Assembly (NCBI RefSeq): GCF_005280255.1
Contig: NZ_CP040018.1
Location: forward strand, 3,720,001-3,784,000
Origin: Arthrobacter sp. 24S4-2
GTDB taxonomy: Bacteria; Actinomycetota; Actinomycetes; Actinomycetales; Micrococcaceae
Direction of reading: 5' to 3'
Length of the DNA: 64,000 nucleotides
Shown here: positions 25,147 to 35,200 of the stretch, piece by piece
Layout: each line of letters starts with the position of its first letter
How positions within the stretch are numbered: the first letter of the stretch is position 1
Notes under the pieces: model-generated
What the model saw: the letters and a program-made list of their open reading frames with translations, nothing else
What the model was told of the DNA's origin: nothing
Databases searched by the model: none
Program-made: the position numbers and the translations under genes

Positions 25147-27207
25147 TTAGAGGCGGAGCATCCTGGCCAGCGGCGAGGCGAGTGTCCGGGCGAAACTGTT
25201 GGTCATGTGGTTGTCCCGATAGACCAGCACATTGCCAACGACCGACGGGCAGGCCCCATGGGCGCAGAAGTAGGGGTAGAGGTCGATGACCTCCACGCCG
25301 GGCACCCTTGCGGCAGCTGCGGCCAACGGATCCTCCGGACGGTCCTCGGAGCGCTGCTGCACCGTGCAGGCCTCCGAAGCCGGACCGTTCGACTGGACGC
25401 AGTCCGGTGCCGAAAAGTCGGGATAGGGAATATCCATCACGACGGCGACCCTGATGCCGGCGTCCCGAAGCGGCTTGAGCATGGCCACATACCCGGACAC
25501 GAGCGACTCCGGATCCTTCCACCCCCACTGCAGGGCGCGCCGGTATCCTGAAGGCGTCATTCCGGACACCACCACAAGATCAGGCTTTCGGTGCAGGATC
25601 CGCTCCAGCGATACCCGGTTCTGGTTGGGGCAGTTGTGGAAGACCGTGTCCGCGGATTCGGGCGGTGCGGCTGAAAAAGGGCAGCCGTTCCGGACCATGG
25701 CCTGTACGTTCCAGCCGGCCTGCTCCCCCACCAGCAGCAGTGGGTCGACCAGCTGGGCCGCATGCGAGTCTCCCACAACCATCATGGTCCGCTCCGCATC
25801 CGGGCGGCCGTAGCGGCACGCCTCATCGCCCATGGTCGACGGATCGAACGCGCCGCACTCGTTGCCGCCCGTCAGTGGCACATCCTTCATCGCCACTGCC
25901 GGGTCCGGCCGCAGCGCGAGCCCGGAGGGCACGGCCGCCGGCCGGTCCCGGTCGAGCGCCATCGCGCCCGGGTACTGGCGAATATTAAGGGCACCGTCCA
26001 GCTCCTGGGATTTGGCTTCAACGATTCCCCATGGCGCCGCCGCGGCCAGGAAGGTTGCAGCCACCAGTCCGGATGCCAGGACAAACGCGCCGCGGTGGCG
26101 GGACCGGCCGCTGGGGCCGTCTGCGGGGCGCCCGGACGGATGCCGGAATCTTTGTTCGACGAGGTAGTAGGAGGCAATCGCCGCGGCCAGGCTGATGAGT
26201 GCTATCACGGACCCATGAAGGAAGCTGGGCGCCCTGCCCAGGCGGAAGACGTAGAAGACGACCACAGGCCAGTGCCACAGGTAAAGGGAGTACGAGATGT
26301 CCCCGAGGTACTTGACCGGGCCGATAGCGAGCATCGACGACGCGCTGAAGCGCCCGGCGTCGTGCGTCTTTTTCGGTTCGGTGCCCGCCGCCAGCACCAG
26401 GACTGTTGCCGTGACGGGAATCAGCGCCACATAGCCAGGAAAATCCATGGACGTGGAGAAGGTGAAGGCGCACCAGAAGACCGCCGCCAGCCCGGCCCAC
26501 CCCAGGAGCCGGCCCGTCCGCTCCCCGGGCTGCAACCGTGGCGCGGTAAGTGCCAGGATGCCGCCGAGGCCGAGTTCCCAGACGCGTGTGGTTGTGGCGA
26601 AGTACGCGACGTCATGGTCGGCTGCCGAGAAGGCGATGCTGTGCACGAATGACACGGCTGACAGTGCAGTGATCAGGTAGAGACAGGCCGTCTTCCTGGG
26701 CAGGCCGGACTTTCGGGCCCAGGCGGCCGCGGCCAGCAGGCACAGCGGCACCACAAGGTAGAACTGCTCCTCGACGGCCAGCGACCAATAGTGCTGGACA
26801 GGCGATACGAGGGCGGTGGCTCCTTCGTAGCTGCCGGAGCCGAAGGCCTGGTTCCAGTTTTGGACCTGCAGGGCCGCCATGACCACGTCGAAGGAGACTG
26901 ACTGCCACCGGCCTTGCGGGAGCAGGAGGACCATCGCCGTAAGGGTTGCCAGCAGGACCAGGCTGGCCGCCGGGAGCAGCCGCCTGATCCGTTTTGCATA
27001 AAAGGTCCGTACGGAGATCCGCCCAGTGGCCTCGACTTCGCGGACGAGCGATCCGACGATCAGGAAACCCGAGATGACAAAGAAAACGTCCACGCCGATA
27101 AAGCCGCCCGGCAGTACTTGCGGCCAGATGTGGTAAATGATGACCAGCCCCACGGCCACCGTCCGGAGGCCTTGGATGTCGCGCCGAGGCGCAGGCAAAG
27201 ATGACAC
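25147..27207 (-). CDS. Acyltransferase 3 with C-terminal SGNH domain (OafA-like)
   Basis: A 686-residue protein. Residues about 1-370 are the ten-helix acyltransferase-3 domain: RDIQGLRTVAVGLVIIYHIW, GVDVFFVISGFLI, YWSLAVEEQFYLVVPL and YSLYLWHWPVVVF. The rest is an external SGNH hydrolase-like domain with MMVVGDSHAAQLVDPL and the Asp-x-x-His site in YRDNHMTNSFA. This architecture O-acetylates polysaccharides or peptidoglycan in many bacteria. The GTG start at 27207 has GGAAGG before it. It follows the Wzt gene by 78 bases, so it probably belongs to the glf-glfT2-wzm-wzt operon and modifies that polymer. Confidence 0.92.
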   Translation of the reverse strand: MSSLPAPRRDIQGLRTVAVGLVIIYHIWPQVLPGGFIGVDVFFVISGFLIVGSLVREVEATGRISVRTFYAKRIRRLLPAASLVLLATLTAMVLLLPQGRWQSVSFDVVMAALQVQNWNQAFGSGSYEGATALVSPVQHYWSLAVEEQFYLVVPLCLLAAAAWARKSGLPRKTACLYLITALSAVSFVHSIAFSAADHDVAYFATTTRVWELGLGGILALTAPRLQPGERTGRLLGWAGLAAVFWCAFTFSTSMDFPGYVALIPVTATVLVLAAGTEPKKTHDAGRFSASSMLAIGPVKYLGDISYSLYLWHWPVVVFYVFRLGRAPSFLHGSVIALISLAAAIASYYLVEQRFRHPSGRPADGPSGRSRHRGAFVLASGLVAATFLAAAAPWGIVEAKSQELDGALNIRQYPGAMALDRDRPAAVPSGLALRPDPAVAMKDVPLTGGNECGAFDPSTMGDEACRYGRPDAERTMMVVGDSHAAQLVDPLLLVGEQAGWNVQAMVRNGCPFSAAPPESADTVFHNCPNQNRVSLERILHRKPDLVVVSGMTPSGYRRALQWGWKDPESLVSGYVAMLKPLRDAGIRVAVVMDIPYPDFSAPDCVQSNGPASEACTVQQRSEDRPEDPLAAAAARVPGVEVIDLYPYFCAHGACPSVVGNVLVYRDNHMTNSFARTLASPLARMLRL

Positions 27208-27285
27208 AACTACCTTCCGGTCGAGAGCGATAGTTGTCCGCTCCGTTGCTGGACGTTCTCTCCCGCAGGACCGGGAGGTATGCCG

Positions 27286-28011
27286 CTAGGACCGCAGCAT
27301 CGCCACTGCGTCGTGAATCGGCCCGTCGAACAACACATTTCCGTGTTCCAGCAGGATTCCCCGTGCACAGATGCGCGACACGAGGTCAAGGTCATGGCTG
27401 ACCACCACGAGCGTCTTGCCGTTCCGCGCCAGTTCCTGGATCTTGTCGATGCATTTCCGCTGGAACGGCTCGTCTCCGACGGCGAGAATCTCGTCAATCA
27501 GGAACACTTCAGGATCCGTGTGGACGGCAACGGAGAAGGCCAGCCTCAGGTACATGCCCGAGGAGTAAAACTTCACCTCGGTGTCGATGAACTGGCCGAT
27601 CTCAGAAAACTCCACGATGTCGTCGAAGCGGTCGTTGACCTGTTGTTCGGTCATGCCCAGGATGGCGCCGTTGAGGAACACGTTGTCGCGGCCGGAAAGA
27701 TCCGGGTGGAAACCCGCACCCACTTCGATCAGCCCCGCGACTCGGCCCCGTGTCCGCACCGTGCCGGAGTCCGGCAGCATCACACCTGAAATGTGCTTCA
27801 GCAGCGTGGATTTGCCGGATCCGTTCAGTCCCAGGAGGGCAACAGTTTCACCTGTCTCCACCTCCACCGAGACATTCTTCAAGGCGTGGAATTTCTCCGA
27901 CAGGTCACCCTTCCGGCCCTTGGCGAGCCAGACCACGGCCTCCTTGATGGACCTGGTATGACGCAGCACGAACTGCTTGCTGATGTCAGAAACTTCGATT
28001 GCGTTGACCAC
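27286..28011 (-). CDS. wzt: Polysaccharide ABC exporter, ATP-binding protein (Wzt/TagH type)
   Basis: A 241-residue ABC ATPase: EVSDISKQFVLRHTRSIKEA, Walker A LLGLNGSGKSTLL, Q-loop region LIEVGAGFHPDLSGRDNVFL, signature FYSSGMYLRLAFSVA, Walker B VFLIDEILAVGDEPFQRK and a switch His in VVVSHDLD. GAGFHPDLSGR-N and DE-LAVGD are diagnostic for the polysaccharide/teichoic-acid exporter subfamily. The extra C-terminal carbohydrate-binding domain of some Wzt proteins is absent. The GTG start at 28011 directly abuts the stop of the permease gene. With the permease it would export a lipid-linked, finished glycan. Confidence 0.93.
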   Translation of the reverse strand: MVNAIEVSDISKQFVLRHTRSIKEAVVWLAKGRKGDLSEKFHALKNVSVEVETGETVALLGLNGSGKSTLLKHISGVMLPDSGTVRTRGRVAGLIEVGAGFHPDLSGRDNVFLNGAILGMTEQQVNDRFDDIVEFSEIGQFIDTEVKFYSSGMYLRLAFSVAVHTDPEVFLIDEILAVGDEPFQRKCIDKIQELARNGKTLVVVSHDLDLVSRICARGILLEHGNVLFDGPIHDAVAMLRS

Positions 28012-28893
28012 TCACAGCTCCTGCGCGAAGCGGCCCTCGAGCCGCCGAAAGGTGAATTGGCCCAGGACCAGGACCAACAGGGCAATAGCCAGCCCCACCG
28101 GTGTCCAGAGGCTGAACAGATTCGGAGGCACGGCCGCGGATCCGTCCGTAGTCGGGAACCAGAAGGCATAGTGGAAGAGTTCGACGCCGATAGTCACCGG
28201 GTTTGCCTGGTAGACGGCGAAGGTCGCCGCCCCAAGCTTCTGTTCAACCATGGTCCACGCGTACATAACCGGCGAAGCCCAGGTGGCCACCATCAACAGC
28301 ATGTCCACCAGGTTTTCGGAGTCCCGGAAGTAGACGTTGGCAGCGCCGAAGAGCAGCCCCAGCCCGGTTGCCAGCAAGCCGACAATCACGAACCCGGCGA
28401 CGGCGGCAAGAAGCTGGAAGAGGTCCGGATGCCATCCCGCGAAAAGGCAGCCGGCCACCAGCACCACCAGTTGCGGGAAGAAATGGACAGCGGAAACCCA
28501 CACGGACGCTACCGGGAACAGTTCGCGGGGAAGGTAGATCTTTTTGATCAGGTTGCCGTTGTTGACTATCGACCTGGCCGCGTTGCCCAACGCCTCGGAG
28601 AAGAAATTGATCAGGACGATGCCCGAAAACAGGTAAACGGCGTAGTTGGACAGGCCGTCGGGGTTCCTCGGACTGCGCTCCAGTCCGAGGAACACACCAA
28701 GTGCCACATAGAAGACAATGAACTGCACACCGGGCTTCACGTAGGACCACAGGAGTCCAAGAACGGAACCACGGTAGCGGACCTTGAGTTCCTTCCGCAC
28801 CAACAGTTTCAGCAGAAAGCTTGACTGTCGAAGATCGCGCAGGCCGCCGCCCAATCCGGGCGTGGTTAGTTCCCCGGGACTGATCCCGCTCAC
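28012..28893 (-). CDS. wzm: Polysaccharide ABC exporter, permease (Wzm/TagG type)
   Basis: A 293-residue ABC-2 permease with six hydrophobic helices. The N-terminal LLKLLVRKELKVRYRGSVLG and LLWSYVKPGVQFIVFY are typical of the Wzm/TagG/RfbA family, as is NLIKKIYLPRELFPVASV in the coupling-helix region and FGAANVYFRDSENLVDMLL. It forms the membrane channel for export of polysaccharide made in the cytoplasm. The ATG at 28893 overlaps the galactofuranosyltransferase stop in ATGA, and the ATPase gene follows without a gap. This tight linkage suggests that the galactofuranose-containing chain is its cargo. Confidence 0.93.
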   Translation of the reverse strand: MSGISPGELTTPGLGGGLRDLRQSSFLLKLLVRKELKVRYRGSVLGLLWSYVKPGVQFIVFYVALGVFLGLERSPRNPDGLSNYAVYLFSGIVLINFFSEALGNAARSIVNNGNLIKKIYLPRELFPVASVWVSAVHFFPQLVVLVAGCLFAGWHPDLFQLLAAVAGFVIVGLLATGLGLLFGAANVYFRDSENLVDMLLMVATWASPVMYAWTMVEQKLGAATFAVYQANPVTIGVELFHYAFWFPTTDGSAAVPPNLFSLWTPVGLAIALLVLVLGQFTFRRLEGRFAQEL

Positions 28894-30905
28894 TTGACCT
28901 CGTTCTGAGTGTGCTGCTCGAACGTCTTCCTCCAGGACTCAATCGACGTGAGGTCGTTCATTGCAGCCTTGTACTTCCGGCTGAGTTCCGGCCAGCCCTT
29001 AAGGAGCTCTGCGTGCAGGCGTGCGCTTTCGGCCAGCATCTTCCGGAGCTGCTTCGGATCGCGCCGGTACCAGGAGGCGCCCGTACCCTCTGCGTTGGAC
29101 ACCACGGCACTGTCGTACTGGGCCATCCGCCACCAGCGGTTGTCCTGGTGGGCCACGGTCGCCTGCGGCCGCTCGGCGCTCGATCCGCTGACCGGGGACG
29201 CAAGCTGCCGGAGCACGGTCTTGGCTGCCCAGGGAAGGAGCGAAATCTTGGACGGCTGTGCGATCCCGTGCCCCCGGCGCGGAGGCTTGTCCATTTTCGG
29301 GGCAGGGAACTCGTCCGGATCGGGGCGAAACACGGAATCCGAGTATCCGGACATCATTTCCCGGATCTGGGGCAGCTTGGACGGGAGCAGGTCCCGCAAC
29401 GCCTCCGGACCCTTCAGGATGTCCTCAAGTGCCCATCCGCGGCCGTGCGCAGTGGCGTACTGCATCGACACCAGGTGCTTGACGTCGATGTACTGGGATT
29501 CGCGGACAACGCGGCCGCCGTGTTCGTACGGGCTGTGCAGGAGGGCCGCAACCACCCGGTTACGGGCGTGGAAGTAAGCCTGCCAGCCGACAAGGTCGTC
29601 CTTGTCGATCCAGGAGACGTGCCAGACAGCAGAACCCGGCAGGGAGACCGTGGGGAAGCCGTGGGCCTTGGCCCGCAGTCCGTATTCGGAATCGTCCCAC
29701 TTGATGAACAGTGGAAGGGAGAGCCCGATTTCGCGAATCACCTTCGTCGGGATCAGGCACATCCACCAGCCGTTGTAGTCCACATCGCAGCGGCGGTGCA
29801 ACCAGGACGTCTGGCGGAGGTTCGAGGACATGAAGTCATGTCCGAGGATCATCTCTTCGCTTGGCAGCGCCGGCTGGAACCGGTAGGGGTTCACGATTTC
29901 GCCGAACGTGTGCAGGACGGTCCGGTTGTACAGATCGAACATGTGTCCGCCCACAATGGACGGAGTCTTGCAGCGGTCGGCGAAGGTCAGCAGCCGGATA
30001 ATGCTTTCAGGCTCGACGACGACGTCGTCATCCATCAGCAGGACGTAATCGCTGCCATTCTCCACAGCCTCGAACATCCCCCGGGCAAACCCTCCGGAGC
30101 CGCCAAGGTTGGACTGGTTGATAATCCGCAGTTTCCCCTGCAGGGAATCCCGGACCTCCTCGAAGCCTTCCGCATCCGCAACCTTCTGGGATCCCTGGTC
30201 AACGATCAGGACTTCCTGGACGTGCTCCAGCGCCTCGCCGTTCTCAGCCAGGAGCCGCAGGTTGTTGAGGCAGAAGTCGGTCTTGTTCAGGGTAGTGATC
30301 TGGAGCGTCACCGAACCGGGCTGGCTCTCGGCCGCCAGCCCCTGCCATTCCGCGTCCAGCATGACGAGCGGTTCAGAGCCTGCCACGAGATCGAACCAGT
30401 ACCAGCCGCCGTCGCCGAACGGTGCCAGGGACAGTTCGAAGAAGTTCTCCGAAATTCCCTCCACCCTGCGGGTGTCCACGCGCTGCAGCGAGCCGCGCGC
30501 ATTCGACTTGTAGACGATGACCGATCCGGTTCCCTGCGTGCGCACATGCAGGCGGACGTTCTCAACGGTGGTCCACCGGCGCCAGTAGCTGGCCGGAAAA
30601 GCGTTGAAGTAGCTGCCGAAGGAGACGCGCTCCCCGGACCGGACCGACGTCGAGAAACGGGACAGGAAGTCCTCAACGTGGGCTTCCTTCGTCGGGCTGC
30701 TGAAGGCCTGCGGCTTGCTGGCCTTTCCGTCGCGGTCGCCGACGGTGGGGAGCTGGATGCCGGTGGCGGTTCCCATGTCCATGTACAGCGGCACCGTGTC
30801 CATTTGGCTGGCGCTCGGCAGGATGACGCGCTGGAGCGTGTCCCAGCGCTGTTCGCTGGAGTTCAGGCTGTCGGTGCCCTTCGGGCTTTCGGTTGAGACA
30901 CTCAT
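28890..30905 (-). CDS. glfT2: GlfT2-like galactofuranosyltransferase
   Basis: A 671-residue GT2 enzyme with the GlfT2 plan. An N-terminal beta-sandwich region (about residues 35-215, with NAFPASYWRRWTTVENVRL) precedes the GT-A core (about 220-500): VTLQITTLNKTDFCLNNLRL, NQSNLGGSGGFARGM, the metal site LLMDDDVVVEPESI, the catalytic-base region WDDSEYGLRAKAHGF and a His in SAVWHVSWIDK. A helical C-terminal domain of about 170 residues follows. Mycobacterial GlfT2 polymerises alternating beta-1,5/1,6 galactofuranose from UDP-Galf. Overlaps of four bases with glf and with wzm make a translationally coupled operon. The exact linkage cannot be predicted. Confidence 0.92.
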   Translation of the reverse strand: MSVSTESPKGTDSLNSSEQRWDTLQRVILPSASQMDTVPLYMDMGTATGIQLPTVGDRDGKASKPQAFSSPTKEAHVEDFLSRFSTSVRSGERVSFGSYFNAFPASYWRRWTTVENVRLHVRTQGTGSVIVYKSNARGSLQRVDTRRVEGISENFFELSLAPFGDGGWYWFDLVAGSEPLVMLDAEWQGLAAESQPGSVTLQITTLNKTDFCLNNLRLLAENGEALEHVQEVLIVDQGSQKVADAEGFEEVRDSLQGKLRIINQSNLGGSGGFARGMFEAVENGSDYVLLMDDDVVVEPESIIRLLTFADRCKTPSIVGGHMFDLYNRTVLHTFGEIVNPYRFQPALPSEEMILGHDFMSSNLRQTSWLHRRCDVDYNGWWMCLIPTKVIREIGLSLPLFIKWDDSEYGLRAKAHGFPTVSLPGSAVWHVSWIDKDDLVGWQAYFHARNRVVAALLHSPYEHGGRVVRESQYIDVKHLVSMQYATAHGRGWALEDILKGPEALRDLLPSKLPQIREMMSGYSDSVFRPDPDEFPAPKMDKPPRRGHGIAQPSKISLLPWAAKTVLRQLASPVSGSSAERPQATVAHQDNRWWRMAQYDSAVVSNAEGTGASWYRRDPKQLRKMLAESARLHAELLKGWPELSRKYKAAMNDLTSIESWRKTFEQHTQNEVK

Positions 30906-32089
30906 GCGTCTACACCTCCGCTTTCAAGCTTTGCTCCACCCTCAAAATGCGGCCGGATTTGGTTGTCAAACATGGTGAGGGCAGAGCCGATCGCCATGTG
31001 CATGTCGAGGTACTTGTACGTTCCCAGCCGTCCGCCGAAGAGGACGTCGCTCTCGGCGGCTGCCAGGTCGCGGTACTTGAGCAGGCGTTCCCGGTCGGCC
31101 GCCGTGTTGATCGGGTAGTAGGGTTCGTCGCCCTTCACCGCAGCACGGGAGAACTCCCGCATGATGACGGTCTTCTCGGTCTGGTACTCCCGCTCCGGGT
31201 GGAAATGGCGCGGTTCGATGATGCGCGTGTAGGGGACTTCGTCGTCGTTGTAGTTGACCACTGACGTTCCCTGGAAGTCGCCGACGTCGAGGACTTCCTC
31301 CTCGAAGTCGATGGTCCGCCAGGACAGATCGCCTTCCGAGAAGTCGAAATAACGGTCCACAGGGCCGGTGTAGATCACCGGGATGTTTCCGACGACTTTT
31401 TCCTTGCTGTATTCGTGCGACTCATCGAAGAAGTCCGAGTTGAGCCGGACCTCGATGTTCGGGTGCTCCGCCATCTTTTCGATCCACGCGGTGTAGCCGT
31501 TGGTCGGCAGTCCCTCGTACTTGTCGTTGAAGTAGCGGTTGTCGTAGTTGTAGCGCACCGGGAGCCGGGAAATGATGCTTGCCGGCAGGTCCTTCGGATC
31601 CGTCTGCCACTGCTTGCCGGTGTAGTGCTTGATAAAGGCCTCGTAGAGAGGGCGCCCAATGAGCTGGATGCCCTTGTCGTTGAGGTTCTGGGGATCGGTG
31701 CCCGCGAGCTCGCCGGCCTGCTCCTGGATGAGGGCCTGCGCCTGTCCCGGGGTCAGGTTGGCGCGGAAGAACTGGTTGATCGTGGCCAGGTTGATCGGCA
31801 GGGAGTACACCTCGCCCTTGTGGACGCCGTAGACCTTGTGCACATAGTTCGTGAACGTCGTGAACCGGTTGACGTACTCCCAGACGCGTTCGTTGGACGT
31901 GTGGAACAGGTGGGCACCGTAGCGGTGCACTTCGATGCCGGTTTGCTCTTCCTTTTCGCTGTAGGCATTGCCGCCGATATGGTGGCGGCGGTCGAGGACA
32001 ACGACCTTCAAGCCCAGCTCGGTGGCGGCCTGTTCTGCGATTGTCAGGCCGAAAAAGCCCGACCCTACGATGACGAGGTCAGCGGTCAC
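30902..32089 (-). CDS. glf: UDP-galactopyranose mutase
   Basis: A 395-residue flavoenzyme that interconverts UDP-galactopyranose and UDP-galactofuranose. The GTG at 32089 has CAGGAG at ideal spacing; a longer upstream reading has no such site. Motifs: the FAD loop VIVGSGFFGLTIAEQ, RRHHIGGNAYSE, YGAHLFHTSNERVWEY, KHYTGKQWQTDPKDLP, and the C-terminal FGGRLGTYKYLDMHMAIGSA with the conserved Arg and FAD-binding Asp. It is the first gene of the operon glf-glfT2-wzm-wzt-acyltransferase and supplies its donor sugar. Length and motifs are typical of bacterial Glf. Confidence 0.96.
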   Translation of the reverse strand: MTADLVIVGSGFFGLTIAEQAATELGLKVVVLDRRHHIGGNAYSEKEEQTGIEVHRYGAHLFHTSNERVWEYVNRFTTFTNYVHKVYGVHKGEVYSLPINLATINQFFRANLTPGQAQALIQEQAGELAGTDPQNLNDKGIQLIGRPLYEAFIKHYTGKQWQTDPKDLPASIISRLPVRYNYDNRYFNDKYEGLPTNGYTAWIEKMAEHPNIEVRLNSDFFDESHEYSKEKVVGNIPVIYTGPVDRYFDFSEGDLSWRTIDFEEEVLDVGDFQGTSVVNYNDDEVPYTRIIEPRHFHPEREYQTEKTVIMREFSRAAVKGDEPYYPINTAADRERLLKYRDLAAAESDVLFGGRLGTYKYLDMHMAIGSALTMFDNQIRPHFEGGAKLESGGVDA

Positions 32090-32195
32090 AAAATCTCCTG
32101 ATTCGAATGCGGGCAGGCCAATGTTGTGCAATGGCTGCTGCTCTAGCCTACCCGAGACAATGGCGGCACCAGTGAATCCGGGGCGCGGCCCGGGG

Positions 32196-32204
32196 TTATC
32201 CACA
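32196..32204 (+). promoter_or_regulatory. DnaA-box-like TTATCCACA between glf and the EssC-like gene
   Basis: A perfect TTATCCACA in the 198-base divergent region. Preceded by GG it gives GGTTATCCACA, the reverse complement of the TGTGGATAACC found at 4858 and 45914. It is 84 bases before the EssC-like start and 107 before glf. Role unknown. Confidence 0.4.
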
Positions 32205-32287
32205 TAGCCGGGTAAGGGCGGTGCAGCGCCCTCGCCCCGCGGCGTAGCTTGGGCAGAAACCGCCGTCGTCCGAACGGACTCCACCTA

Positions 32288-35200
32288 ATGAAGATCCACT
32301 GCACCCTGGTCCGGGGGCCACATGCGGGCAGGCCCGGACCCCCGCTCGAACTCACCATCGAGGCGGCTCCCGGCTGCCCCGGAGGCGAAGTGCAGCAGGC
32401 GCTGGCCGGTGAATACGGCGCGGACGAACTCACCGTACGCGGCACTCCCCTGTGCCGGCTGGCTGCCGGCGTCCCCCCGCTCGTCACCGGGGCAGTCATC
32501 GTGGACGGGGAGGGGGAGCCCCCGCCGGGCGCCGCGGACCGCCCACCGTCGCTGCTGCTCGCAATTCAAAGCGGTCCAGCGGCAGGGACCGTGCTTCCCT
32601 TGCGGCGCGGCAGGTACCGGATCGGCCGCAGCGGGACCGAAATTGCCATTCCGGACGCCGCGCTCTCCCGTGAGCATGCCTGGCTGGACGTTACGGATAC
32701 CGCCATCACCATCGCCGATCTTGGCAGCGCCAACGGAACCGTCGTAGACGGCAAGAAGGTGAGCCGCGCCGCCGTGTCAACGGACTCGCTGATCAGTTGC
32801 GGGAATTCAACGATGTCCATCGTCTTCGGGCCGCCTTCGGCCGGACGGGCCCAGGAGTGGGGGACTGCCGGATCGAGCGTTGCGGAGCCGTTGAAGATCC
32901 CGCGGAGGGCAGAAAGCGGCAACCGTGCCGTCCTCCTCGTCACTGCGGGGCTCCCGCTGCTCATCGGTGTGGGACTCGCCCTCGTCACCGGAATGTGGAT
33001 GTTCCTGGCCTTCACGGCGGTTTCGGCCGTCTCCGTCCTCGTCCCTGTGGTGACAGGCCGCCGCCAGAGGCGCCGCCTAAAGGCGGCAGTCGCTGCCGCC
33101 GTTGACGGAGACCGGGAACGACGCCGCCGGTCCGCGCCGTCCGCTGCCGACATAGTCCTCAGAGGCCGCGCCGGGGTCGCCGTGCCCACGGCGCGGCAGG
33201 GAGGACCAGCTGCGCCGGAAGAGGTCTGGCTCCGGCTGGGCCTCACTGAACAGCCGGCCAACATCAGCCTGGAGCCAGCCGATCCCGACTTCGAGGCACC
33301 GCCGCTGGGCCAGGTCCCCTTCGTCCTGCCGCCTGCGGACCTGACGGTGATCCGTGGTCCGCTGCAGCCTGTCCTCGGCCTCGTCAGGTTCATCATCATG
33401 CAGCTCACGAGCTACCCGTCAGCCGCGCGGACGCGGATCCTGGTGCATGGGTCGCCCTCGTCCCTGCCCCTTCCTGCCCGGTACTTCGGGTCCGTGTCCC
33501 TTTCCTCAAATCCCCTGACCACGCTGGAGCTCCTGCAACGAGGCATCGACCGTAACGCTGAGCGGGGAATCATGATAATGATCGACGGCGTTGACGCCTC
33601 CTCCGGCCTTTCCGGCTCCGCGATCAGCCGGGGGTGGCATGTCATTGAGTGCACCCGAAGCGGCGGCGCGGCACCTGGGCCGGTCATCGACCTGGGCGGC
33701 AAGGCTGCCCGGCTGTCGGCACCGGATTCCGCGGCGGATTTCCTTCCCGACCTTGTGCCGGAGCGGGTATTCGATGGCTATTGCAGGGATGCGGCGTCGG
33801 CGCTCGACTGCGGCCCGGACCGCCAGCCGGCTGTGCCGCCCAGTTGCTCCCTGGCCGATGTCTTTCCGGGGCCGCTGGCGGAGGCTTCGGTCCGCTGGCT
33901 GCGCGGACGCCGCGGTCCCGGCCTGCCTGTTCCGATCGGGATGGCAGCGGCAGGTCCGCGCATCCTGGACCTTGAATCGGACGGTCCGCACCTGCTGGTG
34001 GCCGGAACAACCGGTTCCGGGAAGTCCGAACTCCTCCGAAGCCTCACCGCGGCACTGGCGCTCTGCTATCCGCCGGACCGGATCAACTTTCTCTTTATCG
34101 ACTTCAAAGGCGGTTCCGGTCTTGGCCCGTTGACCGGCCTTCCGCACTGCGTGGGTATGCTCACGGACCTCAACCGCCATGAACTGGACCGCTCGCTGGT
34201 TTCGCTGCGTGCCGAAGTCCGGCGCAGAGAGGAACTGCTTGCCGCCGTCCAGGTTCCGGATCTGGCCGGCTACCGCACGGCACCGGGTAGCAGGGGAGCT
34301 CCGCTCCCCGACCTGGTCCTGATCATTGACGAGTTCCGGATGCTTGTCGAGGACGCTCCTGAAGCCCTGTCGGAGCTAATGCGCATCGCTGCCATCGGCC
34401 GGTCCCTGGGAATCCATCTCATCATGGCCACACAACGCCCCCAAGGCGCCCTCACCGCCGACATCCGAGCCAACGTCACCACGAGCATTGCGTTGCGCGT
34501 CCAGTCCGAGACGGAATCGGCGGACATCATCAACTCACGGGCTGCTGCCAGCATCGGGGTGGCCAACCCTGGACGCGCCTTCCTCGCCCGCGGCACTGAA
34601 GAACCGGTGGAGTTCCAGGCCTCGTCCCTGGCCGGCGTCACCGACGCACTGACCGCTCCCGGCGTCGGCATTTGCCTCGCGGAGGACGTCGTGCGGAATC
34701 CGCCGGCAGGGACCGGCGGGCATCCAGGTTCCGGCCCGTCACTGTCGCCGGCGCAGGCCGCGGCGCCCATTGTCCACTCCCTGTTAAAACTGTGGGCCAG
34801 CATGGGAGGTGCTGACCCGCACCGCCCGGTCGCAATGCCACTGCCCTCAGCCATCAGCTACCCTGATACGCCACGGCTGGCCGAGGGTGAACCGCCGGTT
34901 GCCGACGCGGCCAATCCAGGGGAGCCCTGCACCGGTGACGGCCTTTCCGCCGGCACGTGGTCTGTTCGGCTCGGCTGGGTTGACCAGCCGGATCAGCAGC
35001 GTATTTCCGCCCTGGCCTGGGAGCCATCCGGCCACGGTCATCTGGCCCTTGTCGGGGGAACAGACAGCGGAACGGACGAGGCCGTGGCCCTGGCTGTGCG
35101 GCAACTGATGGAACACGACGTGGAATCGCACCTTTACATCCTTGATGCCGGCGCTACATTCAGCGCGGCCTCGGCCCAGCCGCGGGTGGGCGCGGTGGCC

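Noticed and set aside
28911..30896. A 661-codon plus-strand frame opposite the galactofuranosyltransferase
   Set aside because: Mirror frame of a confident GlfT2-like gene, with no motif or ribosome-binding site.
32196..32204. DnaA-box-like sites as a replication origin
   Set aside because: Each region has only one box, and no dnaA, dnaN or gyrB gene or AT-rich unwinding element is nearby.
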